A stretch of 64,000 nt of DNA from Ralstonia pickettii (GCF_030582395.1 NZ_CP104382.1:992001-1056000); one strand, 5' to 3'; shown: positions 47,028 through 56,353, counted from the stretch's first letter. A program made the numbers and translations. The notes: generated by a model not told the origin, from the letters alone.

Positions 47028-47255
47028 ATGTGCTACTCCGCCCAAATCGAAGCCGACTATCGACGGTTCGTACACGAGTACGGCGCCATCATGTCGCTCG
47101 ACGACTTCACGCGGATGGTGATGGAGTACTTCTCCAACCCGAAGATGCGCGTGCCGAGGGCGATGACCACGCATTTCCTCGAATCGCCCGAGACAGAAGA
47201 AGAAAAGAAGATCGCCGAGGTCACGCGACTCAATCTGCTTCGATTTAGTTGGTAG
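47028..47255 (+). pseudogene. 5' fragment of an SOS-response-associated peptidase (SRAP, YedK/HMCES-type) gene
   Basis: A 75-codon frame opening MCYSAQIEADYRRFVHEYGA, the start of the longer SRAP subfamily. Cys2 is the catalytic residue that forms a covalent link to abasic sites in single-stranded DNA. The similarity runs through SLDDFTRMVMEYF and MRVPRAMTTHFLESPETEEEKKIAE and stops at 47255, whereas the family is about 300 residues or more; the active-site Glu/His region is missing. It lies 31 bp after the LexA-controlled gene and was probably co-regulated. Truncated, so most likely non-functional. Confidence 0.78.
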
Positions 47256-47326
47256 TCGCATATTGGCAACAAATTCCAACCATGCGGATAGCAAGTTGCC
47301 TATCGAGGCTGGTAGTGTCTGTGATC

Positions 47327-47986
47327 ATGCGAACACATCGACTAATCCGCCAGCTGCTTTGCGGGATGGCTATCGGCGTCTTACTGACTAAACAGGCACA
47401 CGCAGGTATTTTGCTGCCAGAGGATCTCGCTGCAGCCCAGAAGGAGTTCCGCTCCTCAGTTGGCATCGACGCTGATAAATATACGGTCAATAGCAAGCTT
47501 ACGGGGTGCGCACTTCGAACTTGCGAGAATATGGCGCCCAGGCACGCGGTTTTTGAGCGAGTGCTAAGCGCTGAGACTGCGGACGTTCTTCGTGTGGAGC
47601 GTTACCAATGTGATGCTGACAATCGCTTGTCCCTCCAGTGGAAGTGCGACGGGCCTTACTCTTCAGGACGAATCGCGGGGCGGGGGGATAATTGGTTTAG
47701 CCTTTCGCATTCTTTTCTGCTGCGGTCTTCTGACTATATTGACGACAATACGATTGTGGGTATCGTGGAGTACGCCAATGGAGATTGCTTTCGCGAGCAA
47801 GCCCACATTAGCACCATCGATAATAGACGCTGGAGAATATCCGCGGTCCTCAGCACTGAGGGATATTATGTTCTCTCGCTTTTCGACGATATTTTCGAGG
47901 TTAGGCAGTTCTACTTGCGGCCATTAGAAAATTCTACTCACACGTGTCACTTTCAAATAGTGAAGACCGGCGGAGCTGTTTTCTGA
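47327..47986 (+). CDS. Secreted/periplasmic hypothetical protein
   Basis: A 219-residue protein from ATG 47327, with a signal peptide MRTHRLIRQLLCGMAIGVLL ending AHA before GILLPEDLAAAQ. The mature part holds five or more cysteines (GCALRTCENM, YQCDADN, WKCDGPYSSGR, GDCFRE, HTCHFQ), suggesting disulfides. No family is recognised. Its GC content is visibly lower than the flanking backbone, in line with recent acquisition. It starts 72 bp past the SRAP fragment. Confidence 0.65.
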   Translation: MRTHRLIRQLLCGMAIGVLLTKQAHAGILLPEDLAAAQKEFRSSVGIDADKYTVNSKLTGCALRTCENMAPRHAVFERVLSAETADVLRVERYQCDADNRLSLQWKCDGPYSSGRIAGRGDNWFSLSHSFLLRSSDYIDDNTIVGIVEYANGDCFREQAHISTIDNRRWRISAVLSTEGYYVLSLFDDIFEVRQFYLRPLENSTHTCHFQIVKTGGAVF

Positions 47987-48008
47987 TGGATTCGGCCTAC
48001 TGGACACT

Positions 48009-48032
48009 GACTGCTTATGGCCGAAGGCGGTC
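48009..48032 (+). repeat. Copy of a 24-nt dispersed intergenic repeat
   Basis: GACTGCT-TATGGCCGAA-GGCGGTC: two 7-nt partly complementary arms around a 10-nt GGCCGA core. It lies between the secreted-protein gene and the SDR remnant. Confidence 0.55.
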
Positions 48033-48071
48033 GGTCGACCGACAATTTCGCCATCCGCTTATCGCGCCACA

Positions 48072-48236
48072 GTCATCGAAGGCGGTATCCAGCGCTTCGC
48101 GACCACCGATGAAGTGGCCAACATGATCATCTACGTGTGCTCTGAGCAGGCTTCCGCGACTACCGGCGCGGCGCTACGTGTGGATGGCGGTGGATTTGCC
48201 CCCGCATTTCCGGCCACCGCCTCACACTTGAGTTGA
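48072..48236 (+). pseudogene. 3' remnant of a short-chain dehydrogenase/reductase gene
   Basis: About 55 codons encode VIEGGIQRFATTDEVANMII, then YVCSEQASATTGAALRVDGGGFAPAFP and a stop. EVAN..IYVCS..AS.TTGA.LRVDGG is the standard C-terminal region of classical SDR proteins. The Rossmann fold and catalytic Tyr/Lys are gone; upstream sequence carries a dispersed repeat instead. It lies next to an IS3 remnant, pointing to past transposition or deletion. Confidence 0.78.
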
Positions 48237-48257
48237 TGATTCCGTCCTGCGCCTAAA

Positions 48258-48336
48258 CTCGCGTGGCGAGCGGCATTTCAGCGCGCTATGGGGATGCTGC
48301 TCGTTGTAGTGCTCGAACGCGATGGCGAGGTTGCGC
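48258..48336 (-). mobile_element. Remnant of an IS3-family transposase gene (C-terminal end of OrfB)
   Basis: On the minus strand about 26 codons read [19 protein letters not shown] then CRSPRE, the usual final stretch of the IS3 OrfB integrase core (YN..HPHSAL.YRSPREF). Neither the DDE triad nor terminal repeats remain. Confidence 0.72.
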
Positions 48337-48742
48337 GCAGCAGTTGACGCCTCTTTCTTCGGCGGAGCGTGCAGAAGATGGGGTTAGACGTCCGGCTCCC
48401 GTTCCCGCTTTGCGCGCTGGTTTTCGTGCTGATACAGAGCGGCGCCGAACGAGGCGCGTAGGGCTCGCTATTGCACGCGGAGAGACATCTCAAAATGTCT
48501 GCCCTTCCGGTGCATGCCATCCTGTTCTTCGCAGCAAATCCAGTGTTGGCGCAACCGACACAGAAAAGAAGAAAGTGGGCACACGGAATGCTATACCCAG
48601 CAACGCCAGCATAGAAGCTAGCTGCAAAGAGCACACCTGCCTGCGAAAGGTGGAGAGGTCATATTCGGTAAGTCCTTAGTGTCATCGCTCAGCGCGCGCA
48701 TAGCGCCTTTACCGTATTGAGCCGATCAGTGGCGTCGAACCC
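48337..48742. other. Non-coding stretch beyond the IS3 remnant
   Basis: About 400 bp with only accidental frames (one across 48263-48679 has no family features). Its right end leads to the iron permease gene. Confidence 0.4.
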
Positions 48743-49249
48743 ATGAACAAGCAACCTTCAGAAGAGCGCAGCGGCAAGCTCCAAACTGTCCCCGATACAG
48801 ATACCACTGCGTATGCCCGGCCAGGCCGCATTACGCGGCTATTTGATGCGTTTGCGGCGTTTGTCACTCGATGGGCCGGCTCGCCCTACGCATTCGGTGC
48901 AGCGGTTCTTGCCATTGTCGTCTGGACTGTGACGGGGCCGCTATTTGACTATTCCGACCGGTGGCAACTCGTCATCAACACAGGTACGACCATCATTACC
49001 TTCCTGATGGTGTTCGTCATTCAACAGTCCCAAAACAAAGACAGTATTGCACTACATCTCAAGCTCAATGAATTGCTTGCGTCCCACCGTACTGCAGACA
49101 ATCGTCTGATCGGGATCGAAGAGGCGACTGAAGACGATCTGCGCCGCTTGGCGGCTGCCTACTTGCGTATCGCACACATGGCAGAGGCGGAGCGCGGAGG
49201 TGCTCTTGGCGCAGACACTTCCGTTAGCGATTCTCACGCTGAAAAATAA
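48743..49249 (+). CDS. Low-affinity iron permease family membrane protein
   Basis: A 168-residue protein with two central membrane helices (AFGAAVLAIVVWTVTGPLF and VINTGTTIITFLMVFVIQ) and the family signature QQSQNKDSIALHLKLNELL, shared with the yeast Fet4-like Iron_permease domain and its many small bacterial relatives. The C-terminus (LRRLAAAYLRIAHMAEAERG) is helical. In bacteria transport of iron by this family is not well proven. It stands alone, flanked by non-coding DNA. Confidence 0.85.
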   Translation: MNKQPSEERSGKLQTVPDTDTTAYARPGRITRLFDAFAAFVTRWAGSPYAFGAAVLAIVVWTVTGPLFDYSDRWQLVINTGTTIITFLMVFVIQQSQNKDSIALHLKLNELLASHRTADNRLIGIEEATEDDLRRLAAAYLRIAHMAEAERGGALGADTSVSDSHAEK

Positions 49250-49783
49250 GAACGCTGACAATGAAAACCGCTTTGCACCAGCGCGTCAGCCAAGGGCATT
49301 CATGGGCCACCAGTTGACTTTCGCAACAATCCACGTCGCTCTTCAGTTTTTAGGCGTAGAGCGAAATTTGCTCGGTCTTCTTAATCAAAAGCCCGCACAT
49401 AGCTCGCGCTGCCTTGCAAGAGATAGCACGTCCATACGGCGAAACACTTACCGGTCTTCCAGGACTAGGTAACACACAGTATGCTGGCGACGGTCGTCGA
49501 GACCCGCGTCCGCGTTCAAGCCCGCAATCTGCGGACCGCTTCTCTTTTTGGCGTCTTCAGCATGCTCTTCGCTCCGACAGGCTTGCCTAGATCAACGGCT
49601 GGCGGGGGCGCGCTAACCGCCAGAATCTCCGGCTAGTTTTCCATTACGCGCGTGTAAAAGTTACATCCCGATTGCGCGGGACTCACACGTTTGTAACTGC
49701 TGGCTGCGTCGCACTGCTTGGCCTGATACTTGCTCCAGTGCGCCGTCGCTCATACCCCAACGCTGCTTCTTTCTTCAAAACGC
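49250..49783. other. Intergenic stretch before the hybrid kinase gene
   Basis: About 530 bp without a supported gene. A 7-bp inverted repeat (CTGGCGG ... CCGCCAG near 49599-49624) is visible. The promoter for the kinase cluster should lie here, but no convincing -35/-10 pair was picked by eye. Confidence 0.4.
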
Positions 49784-52700
49784 ATGACCGTCCCACAGGC
49801 CATAGACACCCAGCGGTTCCGTTCGATATTGCGACGCAACGTTATCCTTCCGCTAGGTGTTGGATTCTTCAGCGTCATCGTGTTCATTGCGCTGCTGCTT
49901 TACTTGCTCAATGCGATGAATTGGGTCGAGCACACGGAGCGTGTCATTGCCGGCGGAAACGAATTAGCCAAACTGACCTCGCAACGTGAGGGCGGAGTGC
50001 AACGATATTTGCTGACCGGCGAGGACCGTTTCCTTGAGCCCTACACCTTGAGCAGCTCGACCTTGTCCACACAAGCTGCTGCTTTGAAAAAGTTGGTTGC
50101 CGACAACTCTGCCCAGGTGGAGCGGATCAACAAAATCATCGCGCTTCAAGAAAGTTGGACCAGTGTGGCCGAGTCCCTCATTGCTTTGCGCGCGGCGCAC
50201 TCGGATGACCAGAATCTGCTTAAGCTCGAGCGAGGTCGACAGATTTCCGAGAACACACAGCGCGAACTGCTGACGTTTCTCGACACCGAATATCGCCTTC
50301 GCAAGGAGCGCGCGGATGCTGCCCGTCTCTTGACTACGGTAACGATCACGGCGTTTCCGATCTGCATGCTAGTGCTGACTGGAGTGCTTGCATGGTTCGG
50401 CCGACGCGAGCTTTCTTCCCTTTCGGGTGCGTACGAAGCCGTCCTCGCCCAGCAGTCTGAACAGGCGCGGGCGCTTACGGAGCAAGCCTGGAAGCGGGAT
50501 CGCCAAATTGAACTGGCCGCAGAAGTCGTTGGACGCTACACCCATGCGGATCTCGCCAACACGGTACTGACGTTCCTGGCTCGCCATGTCGACGTGATTG
50601 TTGGTGCGCTGTACGTTCTCGACCACGAGGACACGTTGGTAGCAGCAGGAACCTATGGCTTAGTCCATGACGCGGCGGGCGCGGGCAATGGATTTGCCTT
50701 GGGCGAGGGAATACCAGGGCGGGTCGTCTTGGACGGGCATACTCTCAAGATGGCCCCCCTGCCCGATCATTACCTGAAGGTGACATCGGCGCTGGGACGA
50801 GGCCAGCCAGCTGAGATTTTAGCGATTCCGACGGAAAGCGAAGGCAAACGCAACGGTGTCCTGGAATTGGGCTTCATGGCGCCGGTCGATAAGCGGGCGC
50901 AGACGTTTCTGGAAGAGCTGGCCTCCAGTGTCGGTTCCTTTATCAAAGCGGTGCAATATCGGGAACGGTTGCAGCAGGCACTGGAACAGGCACAGCGCTT
51001 GAACGAAGAACTGCAAGTTCAGCAAGAAGAGCTGCGCGTCTCGAACGAAGAGCTGGAAGAGCGCACCCAGGCTCTGATGGAATCCCAGTCTCGCTTGGAG
51101 ATTCAGCAGACAGAGCTCGAGCAGGCGAACGCTCGCCTTGAGCACCATACCGAGCAATTGGAGTCGCAGCGCCAAGACTTGGTTGAGGCACAACGGCGTC
51201 TCGAAGAGAATACGCGGACGCTCGAGCGCGCAAGTCAGTACAAGTCCCAGTTCCTTGCAAACATGTCGCACGAGTTGCGCACGCCGCTTAACAGTGCACT
51301 GATTCTTGCCAAGCTACTGCAGGATAATCGAGAGGGCAACCTGTCCGAGGATCAGATCCGATACGCGTCGACGATCCACGCTGCCAACACGGATTTACTG
51401 AATCTGATCAACGATATTCTCGACCTTGCGAAGATTGAAGCAGGTCAGGTGACGCTGGTACCCGAGCCCATTGAGTTGACCTCAGTGGCCGAGGAGCTTC
51501 GCCGCATTTTTGCGCCGGTTGCCGAGCACCGCAAGCTGGCTTTCAGCATCGAGCGAGCCCCCGATTTGCCCGCCGTCATTGAAACCGACGGCTCACGTTT
51601 GCAGCAGGTCTTACGCAATTTGCTGTCGAACGCATTCAAGTTCACAGAGCAAGGTAGCGTCGTCCTCCGCGTGGCACTCATCGGCGCAAGCGAAATCGCC
51701 TTTGAGGTACGGGATACCGGAATTGGCATTGCCCCTGAAAAACAGGACCTGATCTTCGAAGCGTTTCAACAAGCCGACGCGACCACGAACCGCCGCTTTG
51801 GCGGCACGGGGCTCGGCCTGTCGATTTCGCGGGAACTGACTCATCTGCTTCACGGGCGACTCAGCGTACAAAGTGAAGTCGGTGTAGGAACAACTTTCAC
51901 GCTGAAGATACCAGTCCGGTATGAGCGTGCAGATGCCGAGTTAGCGGCTCTGCTCCAGACGCCGGACGACCCAAATGCACCGGTCGCGCCCGAGACAGCT
52001 CCGATGACGCCCTCACGCACGGTTGCAACGGAGCATGTGCGCGCGATTGAATCCCTCGACGACGACAGGAACGGGCGCACGCGAGGTAAGAGGTTGATCT
52101 TGGTCGTGGAGGACGATGTCAACTTCGCCCGCATCTTGTACGAACTTGCGCACGAACTCGACTTCGATTGCATCCATGCCACCTCGGCCCAACAAGGCCT
52201 TGCGTTGGCCCGTGAACACCAGCCTTGCGGGATTCTGCTCGACGTAGCGCTGCCCGACCATTCCGGCTTGACTTTGCTGGACTGGCTCAAGCACGACACA
52301 GCCACTCGGCATATTCCCGCCCACATGGTTTCCGTGGCCGACCATTCAGAAGCAGCGCTGCATCTGGGCGCGGTTGGGTACACGCTGAAGCCGAGCCCCC
52401 GCGATTCCCTCGCGCAGGCGATCACCACGCTGGAAGCACGTGCGGCCACCACACCTCAGCGGGTACTTGTCGTGGAGGACGATGAGCGGTTGCGGCAGAG
52501 TATTCGCGATTTACTGCTGCCTGTAGGCGCAGAAATCACAACGGTCAATGGAGTGCAATCTTCCTTGCAGGCACTTGAAACGACCCACTACGACTGCGTA
52601 GTGATGGATCTGCAATTGTCCGATGGGACAGGTCATGAGCTGTTGGAGAGGATGGCCTCGGCCGATCACTATCCGATGCCCCCGGTCATTGTCTACACGG

Positions 52701-53263
52701 GCCGGCAATTAAGTCCCGTCGACGAGCAACGGCTTCGCCGTTACTCCAAATCCATCATCGTCAAGGGCGCACGCTCTCCCGAGCGGCTCCTCGATGAAGT
52801 GACATTGTTCTTGCATAGCGTCGAGGCAGCGCTCCCCGCGAGCCACCAACGCATGCTGCGCTCCGTATGGCAGCGCGACAACGTGATGGAAGGGCAAACG
52901 ATTCTGCTCGCCGAAGACGACGCGCGGAACATCTTTGCGCTGACAAGGATTCTGGAGCCGCTCGGCGCCACCGTCGAAATCGCCAGAAATGGCCGCGAAG
53001 CCATTCAGCGCTTCAAGGAATTGGGTAACGTCGACTTGGTGCTGATGGACATCATGATGCCGGAGATGGACGGTCTGGAAGCTATGCGGCATCTGCGCGC
53101 GTTGAACAACGGCGCACAGATTCCGATCATTGCGCTCACGGCAAAGGCGATGAGTTCGGATCGGGAAGCCTGTCTACAGGCGGGCGCCAACGACTATGTG
53201 GCCAAACCGATCGACGTCGATCGTCTGTTATCGCTATGCCGGGTGTGGCTCTCTCGCCGGTGA
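49784..53263 (+). CDS. Hybrid sensor histidine kinase with CHASE3, GAF and three receiver domains
   Basis: A 1159-residue membrane kinase from ATG 49784. Two membrane helices (about 19-42 and 183-207) bracket a CHASE3-like sensor (EGGVQRYLLTGEDRFLEPY). A GAF-like region (about 240-390) is followed by a long Glu/Gln-rich coiled coil (about 390-490), HisKA with His496 (NMSHELRTPLN) and an ATPase domain (DTGIGIAPEKQDL, GGTGLGLSIS). Three receivers follow with phosphoacceptors Asp820, Asp942 and Asp1089. It leads a tight block with cheR, cheB and a receiver-kinase. Input signal unknown. Confidence 0.9.
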   Translation: MTVPQAIDTQRFRSILRRNVILPLGVGFFSVIVFIALLLYLLNAMNWVEHTERVIAGGNELAKLTSQREGGVQRYLLTGEDRFLEPYTLSSSTLSTQAAALKKLVADNSAQVERINKIIALQESWTSVAESLIALRAAHSDDQNLLKLERGRQISENTQRELLTFLDTEYRLRKERADAARLLTTVTITAFPICMLVLTGVLAWFGRRELSSLSGAYEAVLAQQSEQARALTEQAWKRDRQIELAAEVVGRYTHADLANTVLTFLARHVDVIVGALYVLDHEDTLVAAGTYGLVHDAAGAGNGFALGEGIPGRVVLDGHTLKMAPLPDHYLKVTSALGRGQPAEILAIPTESEGKRNGVLELGFMAPVDKRAQTFLEELASSVGSFIKAVQYRERLQQALEQAQRLNEELQVQQEELRVSNEELEERTQALMESQSRLEIQQTELEQANARLEHHTEQLESQRQDLVEAQRRLEENTRTLERASQYKSQFLANMSHELRTPLNSALILAKLLQDNREGNLSEDQIRYASTIHAANTDLLNLINDILDLAKIEAGQVTLVPEPIELTSVAEELRRIFAPVAEHRKLAFSIERAPDLPAVIETDGSRLQQVLRNLLSNAFKFTEQGSVVLRVALIGASEIAFEVRDTGIGIAPEKQDLIFEAFQQADATTNRRFGGTGLGLSISRELTHLLHGRLSVQSEVGVGTTFTLKIPVRYERADAELAALLQTPDDPNAPVAPETAPMTPSRTVATEHVRAIESLDDDRNGRTRGKRLILVVEDDVNFARILYELAHELDFDCIHATSAQQGLALAREHQPCGILLDVALPDHSGLTLLDWLKHDTATRHIPAHMVSVADHSEAALHLGAVGYTLKPSPRDSLAQAITTLEARAATTPQRVLVVEDDERLRQSIRDLLLPVGAEITTVNGVQSSLQALETTHYDCVVMDLQLSDGTGHELLERMASADHYPMPPVIVYTGRQLSPVDEQRLRRYSKSIIVKGARSPERLLDEVTLFLHSVEAALPASHQRMLRSVWQRDNVMEGQTILLAEDDARNIFALTRILEPLGATVEIARNGREAIQRFKELGNVDLVLMDIMMPEMDGLEAMRHLRALNNGAQIPIIALTAKAMSSDREACLQAGANDYVAKPIDVDRLLSLCRVWLSRR

Positions 53264-53272
53264 CAGTCCATC

Positions 53273-54118
53273 ATGCACGCGATTGATCCCCCCGCCGATG
53301 TCGCAGATGACAATTTCGCGCTTGAGTTGGAGCTCTTGCTTGAAGCCATCTTTCACAAATACCACCATGACTTCCGCCACTATTCGAGGGCGTCTCTCCG
53401 ACGTCGGTTGAAGCAGGCACTTCACGACCTGCGAGTGGAGAATCTCTCGCTGCTTCAGGGCACGGTGCTTCGTGATCCGTCCCTGTTCAATGCACTGTTC
53501 AAATACTTGACGGTGCAGGTCAGTGAGATGTTCCGGGACCCAAGCTACTACCGCGCCCTGCGTGAGGAGGTCGTGCCGGTATTGCGAACCTATCCGTCAT
53601 TGAAGGTTTGGGTGCCCGGGTGCAGCACCGGCGAAGAGCTGTGGTCTCTTGCCATTCTCTTCGCAGAAGAAGGCTTGAGTGATCGCACGCTCTTTTACGC
53701 AACTGATATCAACGCCGAGGCGCTGGCCGCCGCGCGTGCCGGCATCTACGATGTCGAGCGATTGGATTCATACAGCGCTCAATATCTTGCCGCCGGCGGG
53801 AAGCACACGCTCTCGCACTATTTTCACGTGGCATATGGAGCGGCAAAGTTCGATGCTGCGCTGATCGGGCAATCTATGTTCGCTGACCATAGCCTAGCCA
53901 CTGACGGTGTTTTCTCAGAAGTACACTTGGTTTCATGTAGGAACGTATTGATCTATTTTGATCGCCCGCTTCAGGATAGAGCAATCGGACTATTTAAAGA
54001 CTCTCTTGTTTGGCACGGATTTCTGGGGCTCGGAAGCAAAGAGAGTCTTCAGTTCAACCTCCATGCCGATGCCTTCGAGACCCTCAACTCTAAAGATCGT
54101 GTGTACAGAAAACGATGA
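53273..54118 (+). CDS. CheR-type protein-glutamate methyltransferase
   Basis: A 281-residue CheR with the N-terminal all-helical domain (FHKYHHDFRHYSRASLRRRLKQAL) and the SAM-binding domain (VWVPGCSTGEELWSLAILFAE, FYATDINAEALAAARAGIYDVE, VHLVSCRNVLIYFD). It methylates glutamates of chemoreceptor-like coiled coils. The gene begins 10 bp after the hybrid kinase and its stop overlaps the cheB start (ATGA at 54115-54118). No receptor, CheA or CheW gene is nearby. Confidence 0.92.
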   Translation: MHAIDPPADVADDNFALELELLLEAIFHKYHHDFRHYSRASLRRRLKQALHDLRVENLSLLQGTVLRDPSLFNALFKYLTVQVSEMFRDPSYYRALREEVVPVLRTYPSLKVWVPGCSTGEELWSLAILFAEEGLSDRTLFYATDINAEALAAARAGIYDVERLDSYSAQYLAAGGKHTLSHYFHVAYGAAKFDAALIGQSMFADHSLATDGVFSEVHLVSCRNVLIYFDRPLQDRAIGLFKDSLVWHGFLGLGSKESLQFNLHADAFETLNSKDRVYRKR

Positions 54119-54714
54119 CGAAAGCGGAGTTGCGTTGCCCTGTCAGCGCAGTGGTGATTGGTGCGTCAGCGGGAGGCGTAGAAGCGCTTGGATATCTGCT
54201 GGCGGGCTTGCCCAGCGGCTTCATACCGGCTTTGATCGCGGTACAGCACCTTGCACCCACATTTCCCAGCTTACTGCCACGATTGTTTGCCCAGCGGTGC
54301 GACCTTCCAGTCGCCGAGGCAGAAGACAAGATGCCGGTGGAAGGTGGACACGTGTATATCGCACCTCCCGACTACCACCTACTCGTCGAACGCAATAGCT
54401 CCGATAGCCAGTCAGTGCACTTTGCAATGTCCATCGACCCACCAGTTCGATTCTCAAGACCGTCTATCGATGTTCTCTTCGAATCGGCTGCCTACGCCTA
54501 CGGAAAGCGCCTGCTCGGCATCGTCTTGACTGGAGCGAACGACGACGGCGCTCAGGGCCTCCTTGCCATCCGCGCTGCTGGCGGAAGCACGTGGGTGCAA
54601 GAACCCTCTACGGCAGAGGCATCGACCATGCCCTATGCGGCAATTTCCATTGGGGCGGCCGCCACAGTCCTGACTCTGGACCAGATTAGCGCGTGTTTGG
54701 CACGTTTTTGTTAA
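54115..54714 (+). CDS. CheB-type methylesterase domain protein without receiver
   Basis: A 199-residue stand-alone esterase domain. The catalytic triad is visible: Ser in IGASAGGVEAL, His in AVQHLAPTFPSLLP and Asp in LTGANDDGAQGL. The usual N-terminal receiver that controls CheB is absent, so activity must be constitutive or controlled by a partner. It overlaps cheR by 4 bp and lies 13 bp before the receiver-kinase gene. Confidence 0.92.
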   Translation: MTKAELRCPVSAVVIGASAGGVEALGYLLAGLPSGFIPALIAVQHLAPTFPSLLPRLFAQRCDLPVAEAEDKMPVEGGHVYIAPPDYHLLVERNSSDSQSVHFAMSIDPPVRFSRPSIDVLFESAAYAYGKRLLGIVLTGANDDGAQGLLAIRAAGGSTWVQEPSTAEASTMPYAAISIGAAATVLTLDQISACLARFC

Positions 54715-54727
54715 CCTTCTAAGCCCT

Positions 54728-55828
54728 ATGCCAGGCCCCATAAAAATACTGATTGTTGACGACATCGAAGGCAACCGCACCGCATTGGAAGCCCTTCTGC
54801 GGAGCCCGGAAGTCGAAATAGTGCACGCGGATTCGGGACGTTCTGCGCTCGAGGCACTGCTTGAGCACGATTTCGGTCTTGCGATTCTCGACGTCAACAT
54901 GCCGGAAATGGACGGGTTCGAGCTAGCGGAACTTATGCGGGGCAGCGCACGAACAAGTCATATTCCGGTCCTATTCCTGACGGCGGCAGGACACGATGCA
55001 CACCGCAACTTCCGAGGCTATCAAGCCGGCGCAGTCGACTTTCTTTACAAGCCGATTGACCCTGCCATCCTTGCTGCCAAGGTGGATGTGTTCGTACAGC
55101 TGGCCCAGCACAAGAGACAGTTGGCCGAACAAGTCGAGCGAATGCGCGAGCTTCTGCAAGCCAACGAAATGCTGATGGCAATCTTGGCTCACGATTTGAG
55201 AACGCCGCTGTCAGCGATCAATATGTCAGCCATTTATATTGAGCGCTTTCCGTCGAACGAGCAGAAGGTCTGCGAAGCAGCGGATCGTATTGTGCGCAGT
55301 GGTAAGCGCATGGCGCGCATGGTCGACCAACTGCTGCATATGGCGCGCATTCATGGCGGCCAGATCCAATTGGAAATGCGAGAAGCCGATGCTTTTGAGG
55401 TTTGCCATGCCATCGCAGACGAAGTTCAAGGACATCAACAGGAGCCGAGACTGCAGCTGCGGACGCGGGGAAGCACTCGTGCCAGGTTCGATAGTGGGCT
55501 AATGTCTCAGGTCCTCTCGAATCTTATTGGTAACGCGATCAAACACGGAGACCCTTCAGAGCCAGTGAACGTCATTGTGGATGGATCGCACGCAGAGCAT
55601 ATCGAGATGGTCGTACAGAACGAAGGCGTGATCCCCGCTGACCTGCTGCCGCATGTCTTCGATGCATATCGTTCCGGACATGCCAGTGAGCGCTCCGAGG
55701 GCTTGGGACTCGGCCTGTATATCACTCGACGATTGATCGATCTCCACGGCGGCGATATTGCAGTTGAATCCGAGGAAAGCGAGGGCACTCGGTTTTCGAT
55801 CCGTTTACCTCGCCGCCTATCTGATTAG
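54728..55828 (+). CDS. Receiver-histidine kinase hybrid (REC-HisKA-HATPase)
   Basis: A 366-residue soluble protein. The receiver carries Asp10-Asp11-like acidic pocket (LIVDDIEGNRT), phosphoacceptor Asp55 (LAILDVNMPEMDGF) and Lys108 (FLYKPI). A short coiled coil leads to HisKA with His155 (LAHDLRTPLSAIN) and an ATPase domain (LIGNAIKHG, GLGLGLYITRRLIDLHGG). It has no membrane segment, so its kinase is likely controlled by phosphorylation of its own receiver, possibly from the large hybrid kinase upstream. Last gene of the block. Confidence 0.9.
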   Translation: MPGPIKILIVDDIEGNRTALEALLRSPEVEIVHADSGRSALEALLEHDFGLAILDVNMPEMDGFELAELMRGSARTSHIPVLFLTAAGHDAHRNFRGYQAGAVDFLYKPIDPAILAAKVDVFVQLAQHKRQLAEQVERMRELLQANEMLMAILAHDLRTPLSAINMSAIYIERFPSNEQKVCEAADRIVRSGKRMARMVDQLLHMARIHGGQIQLEMREADAFEVCHAIADEVQGHQQEPRLQLRTRGSTRARFDSGLMSQVLSNLIGNAIKHGDPSEPVNVIVDGSHAEHIEMVVQNEGVIPADLLPHVFDAYRSGHASERSEGLGLGLYITRRLIDLHGGDIAVESEESEGTRFSIRLPRRLSD

Positions 55829-55905
55829 GAAGTTTGCACCTCGCTTGATCGAGGCGACGGGCCTACAGCGTTCACGATTAGCGGCTTCCGTTGGCTGTTA
55901 GATGT

Positions 55906-56100
55906 TTATTTAAAAGAGACTGTGACGGTCAAGCCCACTCCGTTGACGGGCTTCATCACGAAGACGGCATTGACCAGAGGAGTTTCGCCGTCGCCTGGGT
56001 TGCGCAACGCTTTCAGAATTTCAATTGCGGAGGTGATTGTTGCACGGACTTCCGCACCTTGATGCTCGGGTCGAAGGTATGCGACGCCTGTCGAAATCAT
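55906..56100 (-). CDS. Small hypothetical protein (64 aa)
   Basis: A 64-codon frame from ATG 56100, with GGAG about 9 bp upstream. The product (MISTGVAYLRPEHQGAEVRA, TITSAIEILKALRNPGDGE, ending GVGLTVTVSFK) has a helix and an amphipathic strand-like end. No family is recognised. It is convergent with the receiver-kinase gene, 77 bp away. Confidence 0.45.
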   Translation of the reverse strand: MISTGVAYLRPEHQGAEVRATITSAIEILKALRNPGDGETPLVNAVFVMKPVNGVGLTVTVSFK

Positions 56101-56137
56101 TAGAGTTCTCTCCGCCCCTTCTTGCTGTTACTGGAAT

Positions 56138-56161
56138 GACCGTTCCTGGCCGATTGCCGCC
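56138..56161 (+). repeat. Copy of the 24-nt dispersed intergenic repeat
   Basis: GACCGTT-CCTGGCCGAT-TGCCGCC: left arm and GGCC core preserved, right arm degraded. Confidence 0.5.
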
Positions 56162-56353
56162 CGACGCCACCGACGCTTGTCGACCCATCGCAGAATTACG
56201 TGATAGGCGTCTCGACCGACGTGACGAAGCTCAGCAACGGTCCTTCGATGAAGAGCTTGGAGCGTGTTAATTTGGCTGCCCGGGATTGGACGGTATGGGA
56301 ACCGCGTAAAGTTTGCTCTCCGTGTCCGTTCGACCTTCTATTTGTCCGAAACC

